From Polynucleobacter sp. MWH-Aus1W21 (GTDB lineage: Bacteria > Pseudomonadota > Gammaproteobacteria > Burkholderiales > Burkholderiaceae): a DNA stretch of 64,000 bases. The position numbers and the translations under genes were made by a program. Positions 1 through 8,966 of this stretch are shown one piece after another. The notes below the pieces were generated by a model that worked only from the letters and a program-made list of their open reading frames with translations, did no database searches and was not told the origin of the DNA. Each line of letters begins with the position of its first letter. Position 1 is the stretch's first letter. The stretch covers positions 1,612,001 through 1,676,000 of the forward strand of contig NZ_CP061287.1 of NCBI RefSeq assembly GCF_018687275.1, given 5' to 3'.

Positions 1-980
1 TCGGCCATGATAAAAATAGCATGTCCAATAGCAAGAGCAACAATCAACCACCATGATTGCCCTGTTGAGCAAGCGAATGCAATACCCAATACAGCGCTAG
101 TCAGCATCACAATACAAACCCACTTCTGGCGCCCCACTCTTAAAGCAATCTCATTACCTAATATTGAGGCAGGTACACCAAAGAAATTAATCACTCCAGC
201 CAAGGTCGTGGCTGCTAGAAAAAAAGATTCTCCTGATGCCACCGCACAAAAAGCGAAGAAGGCAACAATCCAACTTCTAGAGGCAAAAAGTTCTAATGTA
301 TGGGCGGTATAGCCAAAAATAAATCCAGAGGCATTTTTATCTTGCAAAACCAGTTTCCATTTACCCACTGGGAAGATGTCGTGCAGACGTATATTGATTG
401 GCCCCTTCCACTTGTCATGCTGCAATGCTGGAATCAAAATCAAGACAATCAAAAATGCAGCCAATGGGCCTAAAGAAATTAGGCTAAATACATAATGCCA
501 ACCTAACGCACTCAAAATCCAACCGGAACATAAGTAAGAAAACCCTGTACCAATTCCAAAGAAGGCTGTGTAAAAAGCAATATGTCGGGTTAACTCTCCA
601 GACTGAATTCGATCGGACAAAATTTTGAGGCCCGGCATATAGGTGCCAGCAAGGCCAGCCCCATTTAATGCCATAAACAATAGTGCTGTCCAAAAGTTAT
701 ATGCCAACAGACCCATACCAAGAAGTCCACATGTGGCAATCAGACCGCCCACCAAGTAAACCTTGCGTGCATCTACCCGATCTGTCAAAGCAGTAGCCAA
801 TGGAACGGCAAGCATGTAACCAAAGAAAAAAGCGCTGGCAATCAATCCTGATCGCAAATTACTGAGGCGCCACTCCTCTTGAAGAGCGGTTAGCACTACT
901 GCGTAGCATGCAAAGCCCAATAAGGCACAGGTTTGTGCCAAGAGCATAAGAGGGGTATAACCAGCTGAACGAAAGCGCAT
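1..980 (-). CDS. MFS transporter, partial (C-terminus outside window)
   Basis: This minus-strand gene starts at an ATG at 980 and runs off the left edge after about 326 codons with no stop. The translation is strongly hydrophobic, with repeated 20-residue helices. It carries a charged loop (TDRVDARK, about residues 65-72) typical of the MFS loop between helices 2 and 3. It resembles major facilitator superfamily transporters of about 400 residues, so some 70-80 C-terminal residues are probably missing. The substrate cannot be told. It is divergent from the Bug receptor gene across an 84-base gap, so shared regulation is possible. The family call is firm and the function is unknown. Confidence 0.8.
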   Translation of the reverse strand, partial: MRFRSAGYTPLMLLAQTCALLGFACYAVVLTALQEEWRLSNLRSGLIASAFFFGYMLAVPLATALTDRVDARKVYLVGGLIATCGLLGMGLLAYNFWTALLFMALNGAGLAGTYMPGLKILSDRIQSGELTRHIAFYTAFFGIGTGFSYLCSGWILSALGWHYVFSLISLGPLAAFLIVLILIPALQHDKWKGPINIRLHDIFPVGKWKLVLQDKNASGFIFGYTAHTLELFASRSWIVAFFAFCAVASGESFFLAATTLAGVINFFGVPASILGNEIALRVGRQKWVCIVMLTSAVLGIAFACSTGQSWWLIVALAIGHAIFIMA

Positions 981-1064
981 AAATAGTCAGTAGAAACGTG
1001 AACTCATTCTACTCGCCCAAAACAAAATAGACCCGTTACACTACTAAAAACACAAGGAGAAAGC

Positions 1065-2048
1065 ATGAACCACAAGTCATTTTCCAGAAAACTATTGCCG
1101 ATTGGCGCTAGCCTTTTTATGGGCCTTATAAGCACCTTGGCAATGGCCGATAACTACCCGTCCAAACCAATTAAGGCAATTGTTCCATTTGCCCCAGGAA
1201 GTGCAACCGACCAAATTGGACGAGCCTTTGCTGCCAAGATGGCTGAATCACTAGGACAGCCAGTAGTCATTGAGAATAGACCAGGGGCAAATGGAATGAT
1301 TGGTGCAGATTTAGTGGCGAAAGCGCCAGCGGATGGCTATACCTTACTCTTTGGAACAAATAGCACTAATGCAGCTCTTAAGAGCTTAGTAAAGAACCTT
1401 CCATACAACCAAGATACTGCTTTCACACCGATTGGTTATTTTGGATCAGTGCCTCTTATTGTTGCCATCAATAATGATGTGCCAGCAAAATCTTTAAACG
1501 GCTTTGTTGCCCTAGCTAAAGCAGATCCCGGAAAGATGACTTTTGCTTATGCAAGCACTTCTCAGCGCGTTTCCTCAGAAATGCTATCGAGCGTTGCAGG
1601 CATCAAAATGACTGGCGTCTCATATAAGAGCGGCCCGAATGCAATGACCGACTTGATTGGCGGCCAAGTAAATATGTTTACCGCTGACTTTGCAGTCACT
1701 TTACCGCAAGTGCAAGCAGGCAAAATTCGTGGTCTTGCAGTCACTTCGCTAAAGCGCTCCCCAGCCATCCCTGAATTGCCAACCGTTAATGAAGCGCTCG
1801 GAATTAAGGGCTATGAGCTGATCGCCTTCTTTGCCGCCTTTGGTCCTGCCGGCATGCCAAAAGATGCGGTGATCAAACTTAATAAAGCAATTAATGATGC
1901 TGCTAAATCAAAAGATTTGGTTGAACGTTTTTCTGCAATGGGATTTGAATCTCAGCCCGGCACACCTGAGGCTTTAGGTCAGAAAATTAAGATGGAAACC
2001 GTTAAATGGGCTAAAGCAATTAAAGAAGCCGGAATGGAACCAGAATAA
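1065..2048 (+). CDS. Tripartite tricarboxylate transporter (Bug family) substrate-binding protein
   Basis: A 327-residue periplasmic receptor of the TctC/Bug family. The signal peptide occupies about residues 1-28, ending near SAMADN-type residues (LAMADNYPSKPIK). The mature N-terminus shows the family's P-x-K-P-I-x-x-I-V-P-F-A-P-G start and the AKAPADGYTLL motif near residue 90. The Shine-Dalgarno AAGGAG lies 5-6 bases before the ATG. Bug proteins are greatly expanded in Burkholderiales and bind carboxylates or amides. No TctA/TctB membrane genes lie next to it, so it is an orphan receptor with unknown ligand. It is convergent with the AtuA-type pair. Confidence 0.9.
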   Translation: MNHKSFSRKLLPIGASLFMGLISTLAMADNYPSKPIKAIVPFAPGSATDQIGRAFAAKMAESLGQPVVIENRPGANGMIGADLVAKAPADGYTLLFGTNSTNAALKSLVKNLPYNQDTAFTPIGYFGSVPLIVAINNDVPAKSLNGFVALAKADPGKMTFAYASTSQRVSSEMLSSVAGIKMTGVSYKSGPNAMTDLIGGQVNMFTADFAVTLPQVQAGKIRGLAVTSLKRSPAIPELPTVNEALGIKGYELIAFFAAFGPAGMPKDAVIKLNKAINDAAKSKDLVERFSAMGFESQPGTPEALGQKIKMETVKWAKAIKEAGMEPE

Positions 2049-2062
2049 TTCTTTGATAAAAA

Positions 2063-2386
2063 TTACGCGTCAATATTAATTTCCATTGCCAAGAGCCAGT
2101 ACGAAAGGCTCTTGCCATGGGAATCTAAATTCAACGAGAGATTGACGCCGCCATCAAGCACATCATCAATCACAAAATTAAAAGCCATTAAATTAGGTAA
2201 TTCATAGCGCCTTACTGCACTTGGGTTACGAAAACCAAAATGACTCTTTATTTTTTCTTCGGTTAACTCTTTTTGCAATAGCGAAAAGTCTTCAGGGCGA
2301 TATGCAATCACGCTGATATTAGATCGATTGCCTTTGTCACCCGTTCTGGCGTGAGCAAGGCGGTACAGTGGTAATGTTTTATTCAT
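2063..2386 (-). CDS. AtuA-associated C-terminal domain protein (ferredoxin-fold-like small subunit)
   Basis: This 107-residue protein has the pattern YRLAHARTGDKGNRSN near its start, followed by NPSAVRRYELPNLMAFNF. That pattern is characteristic of the small domain at the C-terminus of AtuA/DUF1446 proteins. Here it is a separate gene starting 9 bases after the stop of the large AtuA-type gene upstream, so the two probably form one functional unit. The family is linked to acyclic terpene/acyl-CoA catabolism in Pseudomonas, but the biochemical role of this domain is not settled. The start is the ATG at 2386, with a purine-rich AAGG just before it. Confidence 0.75.
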   Translation of the reverse strand: MNKTLPLYRLAHARTGDKGNRSNISVIAYRPEDFSLLQKELTEEKIKSHFGFRNPSAVRRYELPNLMAFNFVIDDVLDGGVNLSLNLDSHGKSLSYWLLAMEINIDA

Positions 2387-2395
2387 AACCTTGCT

Positions 2396-3754
2396 CTAAC
2401 TTTCAAAAATCTCAAAAGATGTATTCGTCAATTCACGTGGGATAAGGCAGGAAATTGTATTTAAGCGAGGTTTTAGACTGGTTCGAACACCGCCGCCACC
2501 CGCTGGCCCACAGGTATAGAGCGCAGTTACCTCTTTACACACTCTCTGCGCCTGAATTCGATCCTGATGAGCGGTTGCAATCCGCAGACGGATATCCTCG
2601 AAGCCTAACGTGGACTTAAATTGAGGCCCATTCCCGGCATCACCACTAAAGACGCTAGATGAACCAATAAAATCTACACGTAAATTTAAATCGGATAGGC
2701 GCTCTTTCATAATCTGAGCTGCCAATTGAGCGCGCTCAAGAGCATTAAACCCAGCATAGGAGATTTCAGCCTCAGCCAACCAGCCGCCATTGATGCATAG
2801 ATTGGCCTTTAAAGTAGAAGGCTTTGGATGTCCTTTGACGCCAGTAACCATCACACGATCGCCACCCAAGTCATCAATCTTTGCTTGGCTAATATCAGCC
2901 ACTACATCAGGCGTTAAATACTGAGCCGGATCATGCAACTCATACAAAAGCTGCTCTGTTACAGTCATGCGACTCACTAAGCCGCCCGTGCCAGGCGGTT
3001 TCGTCACGGCAATATTGCCTTGGACATCAAATTCCACTATTGGAAAACCAATTACAGCTAAACCAGGCACATCTTTTATTCCAGGATCTGCAAAATACCC
3101 ACCCGTCACCTGAGCACCGCACTCTAAAAGGTGGCCAGCCATGGTGGCTGCCCCCAAGAAGTTCCAATCATTCCAGTCTTTTTTAAAGTGAGCCATGAGA
3201 GGACCAACCGCAAGGGATGGGTCGGATACTCGACCCGTCACCACCACTTGAGCTCCAGCAAGCAGGGCATCAGCGATCTCTTTTGCCCCGATATATGCAT
3301 TTGCACTAATTAACTCGCTTTGTGAAAATGTTTTTTGATCCTGGGGATTTAATACATTTTCAATATTTTTGCGTAACTCTAATGCCGAAATATCATCACC
3401 TCGAACAATTGCAATTCGAATATCAGGCAAGCCTTTTTGTTTTGCAATTGAAGTGATGAGTCTTGCAGCGCTTTCTGGATTAGCAGCGCCAAAATTACCA
3501 ATGATCGGGATACCGCCATTTATGCAATCGACCAAAACTGGTTCGAGCATTTCTAAGAGTAAAGGTTCATAACCTAACTCCGAATTCTGGCGCCTTTCCA
3601 ATTGTGCAAGTGCTAATGTTCTTTCGGCTAGGCTTTCAAAAATTAGACATTTTGATCCACTGTGCTTTAAAAGCTCATCAACTAAGGGCTTAGCAACGTC
3701 TGTTCGATCGCCAGAAAATCCGGCGGCACAAGCGATACGATAGATGTCGGTCAC
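2396..3754 (-). CDS. Acyclic terpene utilization AtuA family protein (DUF1446)
   Basis: A 452-residue cytoplasmic protein. It has the DUF1446/AtuA pattern: an N-terminal IACAAGFSGDRTD, a central GAKEIADALLAGAQVVVTGRVSDPSLAVGPL region near residues 155-185, and a C-terminal CGPAGGGGVR near residues 415-425. The start appears to be GTG at 3754, chosen because family homology begins within five residues of it. The family takes part in acyclic terpene (citronellol/geraniol) degradation in Pseudomonas, but many members occur outside that pathway and no other atu gene is seen here. The C-terminal domain found in full-length AtuA is encoded by the next gene. Confidence 0.8.
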   Translation of the reverse strand: MTDIYRIACAAGFSGDRTDVAKPLVDELLKHSGSKCLIFESLAERTLALAQLERRQNSELGYEPLLLEMLEPVLVDCINGGIPIIGNFGAANPESAARLITSIAKQKGLPDIRIAIVRGDDISALELRKNIENVLNPQDQKTFSQSELISANAYIGAKEIADALLAGAQVVVTGRVSDPSLAVGPLMAHFKKDWNDWNFLGAATMAGHLLECGAQVTGGYFADPGIKDVPGLAVIGFPIVEFDVQGNIAVTKPPGTGGLVSRMTVTEQLLYELHDPAQYLTPDVVADISQAKIDDLGGDRVMVTGVKGHPKPSTLKANLCINGGWLAEAEISYAGFNALERAQLAAQIMKERLSDLNLRVDFIGSSSVFSGDAGNGPQFKSTLGFEDIRLRIATAHQDRIQAQRVCKEVTALYTCGPAGGGGVRTSLKPRLNTISCLIPRELTNTSFEIFES

Positions 3755-3766
3755 GTTAAACGAAGC

Positions 3767-4522
3767 TTATTGCTGACCGCGATTAGGGGAATCCTGAAAG
3801 CCATTAGAGCGATAAGTTAGAACTAAGGTATCTCGGTATCCGTAGTCCGCCAATGGCTGAATAGGCGTTGATTCATGGATCATGCGTTGATCATTCATTA
3901 ATAGCAAAGACCAAGGCTGAGTGAGGGTAAAGCGTAGACCCGCAGAACCGGAGGTATCAAATATTCTCGTCTCACCACCTTTTATACCTGAGCGATCTAA
4001 CAAGAAAACTGCTACAAAATCTACACCATCACGATGAGCACCTTCGGGTGTTGGGCGCCCAATACCATCCGTAGTATCAATTCGAAACTGATGTGCCTCA
4101 ACAAACCAGGTGTTGACTTGTTTTAGGCCGTTCAAAATATGCGCGAGTCCGAGCAATACCGATTGCCAAGCAGAATTACTCAACAATTCATTCTGAACCG
4201 GCTCAAACCAACGCTCAATGCCGCCATGAAGTGCGTTGTAATCAAGTGATTGCCAGTGCGCTCGATGGGGAACCAAGGTCAGGTCATTGCCCTTAATTTC
4301 ATAACTAGCATGACGACGGAAACGATAACGACCGCCATCCTTTAAATAAGGGTCCCGGGGCAAACCCTCCCAGAACTTTGTGAGGCTTTGAAGTTTGGTC
4401 AAATCAACATGGCTAAATTGAGCAACGGTCTCGGCAGACACAACCGCGAAACCATCATCACGCAAAGCTTGGTCAATCTGCTTTAGGGGGGTTAGTGGAG
4501 GCGCAAGGCCAGCAATTGTCAT
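3767..4522 (-). CDS. 2-oxoglutarate/Fe(II)-dependent dioxygenase family protein
   Basis: A 251-residue soluble protein. It contains an HRDG motif (about residues 163-166) supplying the H-x-D iron ligands, a distal histidine in MIHESTP near residue 217, and YRDTLVLTYR near the C-terminus, where an arginine would bind 2-oxoglutarate. This fits the bacterial 2OG-Fe dioxygenase family that includes amino-acid hydroxylases such as the isoleucine 4-hydroxylase type. The substrate is not predictable. It ends 12 bases before the GTG start of the AtuA-type gene, so the two may be co-transcribed. Family call good, function open. Confidence 0.75.
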   Translation of the reverse strand: MTIAGLAPPLTPLKQIDQALRDDGFAVVSAETVAQFSHVDLTKLQSLTKFWEGLPRDPYLKDGGRYRFRRHASYEIKGNDLTLVPHRAHWQSLDYNALHGGIERWFEPVQNELLSNSAWQSVLLGLAHILNGLKQVNTWFVEAHQFRIDTTDGIGRPTPEGAHRDGVDFVAVFLLDRSGIKGGETRIFDTSGSAGLRFTLTQPWSLLLMNDQRMIHESTPIQPLADYGYRDTLVLTYRSNGFQDSPNRGQQ

Positions 4523-4579
4523 GAGTTTATTTTAGGACAGTAAGCTGAGATGGGCTTTCTTTTTTGATGCCATTTCGAC

Positions 4580-5881
4580 TTAATGAACTAGATTTAAGCG
4601 AACACGCACTTCACCCACATGACCTTTAAGGTCATATAGCTCTTTCGCATCTAACATCGATACCTTGATATTGCCTACACGCTTTTCAATGGCCTCAAGA
4701 TCCCTAAAGTTCTTTTCTTTCAGAACTGGATTTTGCGCGTTTCTCTCAATTACCTTGAGCTCTTCGTAGACCTGGGCCAACTTTAAACGCAACAAGAAAT
4801 TTTTAGTTGTTGGAATGTAAGTGAACAATGGGATCAAAATTACTAGCAATGGGATCACAATCTTGACAAAACGCCCCGCCCAAACTGCAGTCCAGAAAGG
4901 CAAGTGCCGATGCAAGAATGAAGGTCCATCTTTTAGATAGATCTCCGCATCCACATGCAAAGGAAAATCTAATCCCGTACTTGAAGGGAACTCCCCTGAT
5001 TTTTGCAAACGAGAATACGATTTCAAGATATCGTATGACGCTCCAAGTAAAAGTGAGACCAATGCCGGACTTACATTGTCATGTGCAACAAGTGTTGCGG
5101 TAGCTGCCATCACCTGTATATCCTGACGAGGTTGATCGTACTGAATACTCAACAAACCCCTTGGTACTGCAACCTTGGATAAATATGGAAGATTGCGAGT
5201 GTAAGCGTCAGCCTGATCAAAGTTCATTAAACGAATGCCTGGCATCGAGTAAAACTTTCTCAAAATTGGTGCCTCTGCTGCAGCCACAATAAATACCGCA
5301 TCTAATTCACCGCTACTTAATTTAGCAATGGCATCATCTGGTTTTAATCTCTGCGCGCCAATTTCTTTATCGGTGATGCCGGCGATCTGCAATAAGTCCT
5401 TGGTGAGGGCTAGAGTACCGCTACCTTCATTCCCGATAGAAACATTTTTCCCTTTTAACTGGCTCAGTATCTTGAGCTGACCTCCATCACTTTTAAAAGC
5501 GCCTTCGCGATACCAAACCCAAATAGGCTCATAGAACATGCCTGCTATCGAAACCAAATTAGGATATTCACTGACGTTCGCAACACCACCTTGCAACATC
5601 GCAAAATCTACTCCAGATTTTGGATCATTTAAGAGGGCTAAGTTATCAATGGTTCCGCCGGTAGAACGCACGTTCAGATTCACACCATCCTTAGATAGCT
5701 CGGACTTTAGGCGCTCCCCGAATTGGTAGTAAAGCCCCGTAGGAAATCCAGTAACCAATTCAATTGACTTTGGTGGTGGTGGAACTAGCACCCATAACAC
5801 CCCAAAGAGAATGATTAGCAGCACAAAAAAGGATGCTGCAAGAGCTAGGGGGTTGTAAATTTGTTTTCTAAAGAAATTCAT
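4580..5881 (-). CDS. TAXI family TRAP transporter solute-binding subunit, membrane-anchored
   Basis: A 433-residue protein. It has an N-terminal membrane helix (about residues 14-32), a TAXI-type receptor domain (IELVTGFPTGLYYQFGERL; GGTIDNLALLNDPKSGVDFAMLQ; VSIGNEGSGT) and a second hydrophobic helix near residues 330-350, followed by a charged coiled tail. Classical TAXI receptors are free periplasmic proteins of about 320 residues, so this one is longer and anchored at both ends. No TRAP permease genes are nearby. The role is inferred to be ligand sensing or uptake with a distant permease. Confidence 0.8.
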   Translation of the reverse strand: MNFFRKQIYNPLALAASFFVLLIILFGVLWVLVPPPPKSIELVTGFPTGLYYQFGERLKSELSKDGVNLNVRSTGGTIDNLALLNDPKSGVDFAMLQGGVANVSEYPNLVSIAGMFYEPIWVWYREGAFKSDGGQLKILSQLKGKNVSIGNEGSGTLALTKDLLQIAGITDKEIGAQRLKPDDAIAKLSSGELDAVFIVAAAEAPILRKFYSMPGIRLMNFDQADAYTRNLPYLSKVAVPRGLLSIQYDQPRQDIQVMAATATLVAHDNVSPALVSLLLGASYDILKSYSRLQKSGEFPSSTGLDFPLHVDAEIYLKDGPSFLHRHLPFWTAVWAGRFVKIVIPLLVILIPLFTYIPTTKNFLLRLKLAQVYEELKVIERNAQNPVLKEKNFRDLEAIEKRVGNIKVSMLDAKELYDLKGHVGEVRVRLNLVH

Positions 5882-5997
5882 TAAAGCCTCTACATGTTTT
5901 TTGCATTATGCCCCGAGCATGGCATTAGGAAAAGGTTTCAAAACCGATCGTCCAAATCACGATAAGATGAGGCTTTTTAGACGCCCCAAAGACTATT

Positions 5998-6759
5998 ATG
6001 AATTCAGCAAAAACTAAGGTAGCCCTGGTAACCGGCGCAGGCACCGGGATTGGCAAGGCGGCTGCCAAGGCGCTTCTTAAGGGTGGCTACCAAGTGGTGT
6101 TAACGGGGCGCAGTCTAGACAAACTAGAAAAGGCCATCACCGACATTGGCGGTGATGAAAGTAACTGTCTTGCCGTATCTTGCGATGTTGGCAAACCTGA
6201 TGAGGTCAAAGAGTTATTTACCGCACTAAGTAATCGATTTGGGCGTATAGATGTTTTATTCAATAACGCCGGTATGGGTGCCCCAGCCATACCAATGGAG
6301 GATCTTAGCTACGAACAATGGATGAATGTGGTGAATGCCAATCTTTGTGGTGCATTCCTATGCTCGCAGGAAGCAATACGCATGATGAAGGCGCAATCCC
6401 CTCAAGGCGGCAGAATTATTAATAATGGTTCCATCTCAGCGCATACCCCACGACCAATGTCAGCACCATACACCGCAACAAAACATGCTATCAGCGGTTT
6501 AACCAAAACGATTGCATTGGACGGACGCCCATTTAATATTGCTTGCGGTCAAATCGACATTGGCAATGCTGCGACTGAAATGACTGAACGTATGGCCGCT
6601 GGAATTCTGCAGGCTGACCTATCCATCAAAGTAGAGCCCCGGATGGATGTTGATCACGTCGGAGAAGCTGTGCTGCACATGGCTCAACTCCCGCTAGAGA
6701 GCAATATTCTATCGATGACCATCATGGCAACCAACATGCCATTTGTTGGTAGAGGCTAA
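5998..6759 (+). CDS. SDR family oxidoreductase
   Basis: A 253-residue short-chain dehydrogenase. The Rossmann cofactor motif GAGTGIGKAAA is at residues 14-24, the NNAG motif at about residues 88-91, and the catalytic serine lies in NNGSIS near residue 144. The YTATK catalytic tyrosine/lysine motif is at about residues 157-161. It is expected to be an NAD(P)-dependent alcohol/ketone oxidoreductase in the cytoplasm. It stands alone on the plus strand, convergent with ccmI 13 bases downstream, and divergent from the TAXI gene. The substrate is unknown. Confidence 0.9.
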   Translation: MNSAKTKVALVTGAGTGIGKAAAKALLKGGYQVVLTGRSLDKLEKAITDIGGDESNCLAVSCDVGKPDEVKELFTALSNRFGRIDVLFNNAGMGAPAIPMEDLSYEQWMNVVNANLCGAFLCSQEAIRMMKAQSPQGGRIINNGSISAHTPRPMSAPYTATKHAISGLTKTIALDGRPFNIACGQIDIGNAATEMTERMAAGILQADLSIKVEPRMDVDHVGEAVLHMAQLPLESNILSMTIMATNMPFVGRG

Positions 6760-6772
6760 ATCTACTCTTGAA

Positions 6773-7972
6773 CTATTGGCGGACTTGATCGATTAGCAGG
6801 CGAACGTTACTGGCACCTACTTTAACCGTCTGGGCTGATGAGATTAAATCTCCCACCTCTGGTTTAGCCATTCCAGTTTTGGAGATCCGCACTTCGATAC
6901 TCGCCTCAGATAATTGAGAGAGCGGCGCGCTTGGATTCATAGCCAAGGCATCATTTAAATTGAAGTTCATTGGGAAATCGCTAGCAGGCACTTTCAATAC
7001 AGCTACTGGCATACGCTCACCAGGCTTGCGAGCAATCACCATCACAATGTCACCCAGCTTTACCTTGGGCTTCAAATCAGATGACAGTTCAATCTTGCCA
7101 CTAATCGCTTTACTCGCCACCGAGGCAGGAGCTTGCGAAGAAAGGCCACCCTTAGAACGAGCCTCGGCAATCGATCCCTGTATAGCGCGCGCTTCATCAG
7201 TATCTGGTGGTATCTGTTTTGCCAGTTTCTCCCAAGTCTGCACAGCAGCTCTGTAATTGCCCGAGCTATATGCAGCAGTGCCCGAAAGCCATAGCGCCAT
7301 CAAATTATCAGGATCAAGCTTTAAAGCCTGATTAATTAACTGCAAAGGCTTACCAGCAAAGTTGCCATCAGCATTGGTAGCCAATACATCAGCATAGTCA
7401 GCCAATAATTGAGGATCGGAATTAATAAAGTCGCCAGCACGTGCATATGCCTTAGCGGCATCCTCATTGCGCCCTAAGATGCGATAAGAACGCGCCAACA
7501 TCGCCCAACCCTTCAAGTTGCTAGGATCTTTTTCCATCTTGATGGCAAATTCAGCCACCATTTTTTCAACGCCTTCTTGCGTAACTGGCGTCTCAGAATT
7601 TTTTTGCGCTATTCGAACTACATCACCCAATGAGAAATAGAGTCCCGATGAAAGTACAACAATAAAAATACATAGGCCAATAGCGGTTTTTTTCGCAGAA
7701 CCTGCAACCTCAAGATCATCCTCTACGATCGTATCTTGAAAAAGGCGTTGCCGCATTTCAGCATGGGCAATTTCATAATCGGCAGAATTGATTGTGCCGG
7801 CCTGATGCTCCGCTTCCAATTTATCAAGTTCTTCTCGATAAATGGCAGCATTCATCTGGCGACGTGATGTAGCCGCGCTCTTTGCGGGAAATATAAAAGG
7901 TCGTAGCACCAGCACCAATACAAGAACCAAGAGTAGAAAGGCGGGAATCAAAAAGCTAGTCACTAAATTCAT
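6773..7972 (-). CDS. ccmI: c-type cytochrome biogenesis protein CcmI
   Basis: A 399-residue protein. It has an N-terminal membrane helix at about residues 5-24, the family's ...RRQMNAAIYREELDKLEAEHQAGTI region, a second helix near residues 95-112, and TPR repeats (LKGWAMLARSYRILGRNEDAAKAY) in the periplasm. A beta-rich C-terminal domain follows. CcmI is the apocytochrome c chaperone of System I cytochrome c maturation. Its start codon overlaps the ccmH stop as ATGA. It is the last gene of the ccm operon; no strong terminator is visible before the convergent SDR gene. Confidence 0.93.
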   Translation of the reverse strand: MNLVTSFLIPAFLLLVLVLVLVLRPFIFPAKSAATSRRQMNAAIYREELDKLEAEHQAGTINSADYEIAHAEMRQRLFQDTIVEDDLEVAGSAKKTAIGLCIFIVVLSSGLYFSLGDVVRIAQKNSETPVTQEGVEKMVAEFAIKMEKDPSNLKGWAMLARSYRILGRNEDAAKAYARAGDFINSDPQLLADYADVLATNADGNFAGKPLQLINQALKLDPDNLMALWLSGTAAYSSGNYRAAVQTWEKLAKQIPPDTDEARAIQGSIAEARSKGGLSSQAPASVASKAISGKIELSSDLKPKVKLGDIVMVIARKPGERMPVAVLKVPASDFPMNFNLNDALAMNPSAPLSQLSEASIEVRISKTGMAKPEVGDLISSAQTVKVGASNVRLLIDQVRQ

Positions 7973-8442
7973 CCTTCTTTCTTATCGGCCGCATTGAGCA
8001 ATGCATCAATTTTTTGATTGTCTGCATCAGTCAGGACAACATTCGGAACACTGCTGTTGCGACGACGTAAATACATTAAGAGACCCGCAATACCAATACC
8101 CAGGATAACGAATGGGCCAATCCAAAGCAACCAGGTCACCGGTTTAACTGGCGGACGATAGAGCACGAAATCGCCGTAACGCTCAACCATGAATGAGCGA
8201 ATTTGATCGTCCGATTTACCTTCACTAATCAAAATGCGAATTTCACGGCGCAAATCATTTGCTAAATCTGAGCGCGAACCCGCTAAAGATTCGTTCTGAC
8301 ATACCAAGCAGCGCATTTCTTCTGAAATACTAATCAAGCGCTGCTCTGTTACGGGATCATCTGCAAGAGGCACAGCATCCTTGGCAAATACGCCATTAAG
8401 GCTTAATGCAATCAATGTAGCTAGAAAAATCTGCTTCATCAT
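7969..8442 (-). CDS. ccmH: Cytochrome c-type biogenesis protein CcmH
   Basis: A 157-residue thiol-redox component of the haem lyase. A cleaved signal peptide at residues 1-20 is followed by the diagnostic RCLVCQNESLAGS, whose C-x-x-C near residues 44-47 handles apocytochrome cysteines. A C-terminal membrane helix (about residues 103-125) anchors it in the inner membrane. The start overlaps the ccmG stop by four bases. Length matches the short CcmH form of organisms with a separate ccmI. Confidence 0.95.
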   Translation of the reverse strand: MMKQIFLATLIALSLNGVFAKDAVPLADDPVTEQRLISISEEMRCLVCQNESLAGSRSDLANDLRREIRILISEGKSDDQIRSFMVERYGDFVLYRPPVKPVTWLLWIGPFVILGIGIAGLLMYLRRRNSSVPNVVLTDADNQKIDALLNAADKKEG

Positions 8443-8966
8443 TTTTTAAGTTCGCTCAGCTTAGGGTATATTTTTTGATTCAATAAATTCATAGTCAATG
8501 GACCGATATGCTTAAAGCGAATTACGCCCGCTTTATCAATAATGTAGGTCTCGGGAACCCCATAGACTCCGTAATCAATCCCAACCCGGCCATTGCCATC
8601 AAAAGCAGAAAGTACATAGGGATTGCCTTGCTTTGCCAACATTGCTAACGCATCTTCACGCTTGTCTTTGTAGTCCAAACCAATCACTGGGGCCATTTGA
8701 GATTTGGCCAGCTCCACTAATACTGGATGCTCTTCACGACAAGCTACACACCACGATGCCCAAACGTTGAGGACCCAGACTTGGCCTTTCATGCTTTCTG
8801 GTGAAAATGTTTTATTAGGCTCAGCCAACTGAGAAACCTCAAATGCTGGGGCAGCCTTATTGATTAATGGCGATGGCACTTCATGGGGATCGCGATTGAG
8901 GCCAATAGCCAAAAAAACTACTAGACCTACAAATAAAACGAGTGGAATTAAAAATTTTGCCTTCAT
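8439..8966 (-). CDS. ccmG: Thiol:disulfide interchange protein CcmG (DsbE)
   Basis: A 175-residue membrane-anchored thioredoxin-fold protein. The N-terminal helix is at residues 5-24. The active site WASWCVACREEHP is near residues 69-81, and the GVYGVPETYIIDKAG loop with the cis-proline is near residues 133-147. CcmG supplies reducing equivalents to apocytochrome c in the periplasm. It is translationally coupled on both sides by four-base overlaps with ccmF and ccmH. Confidence 0.95.
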   Translation of the reverse strand: MKAKFLIPLVLFVGLVVFLAIGLNRDPHEVPSPLINKAAPAFEVSQLAEPNKTFSPESMKGQVWVLNVWASWCVACREEHPVLVELAKSQMAPVIGLDYKDKREDALAMLAKQGNPYVLSAFDGNGRVGIDYGVYGVPETYIIDKAGVIRFKHIGPLTMNLLNQKIYPKLSELKK

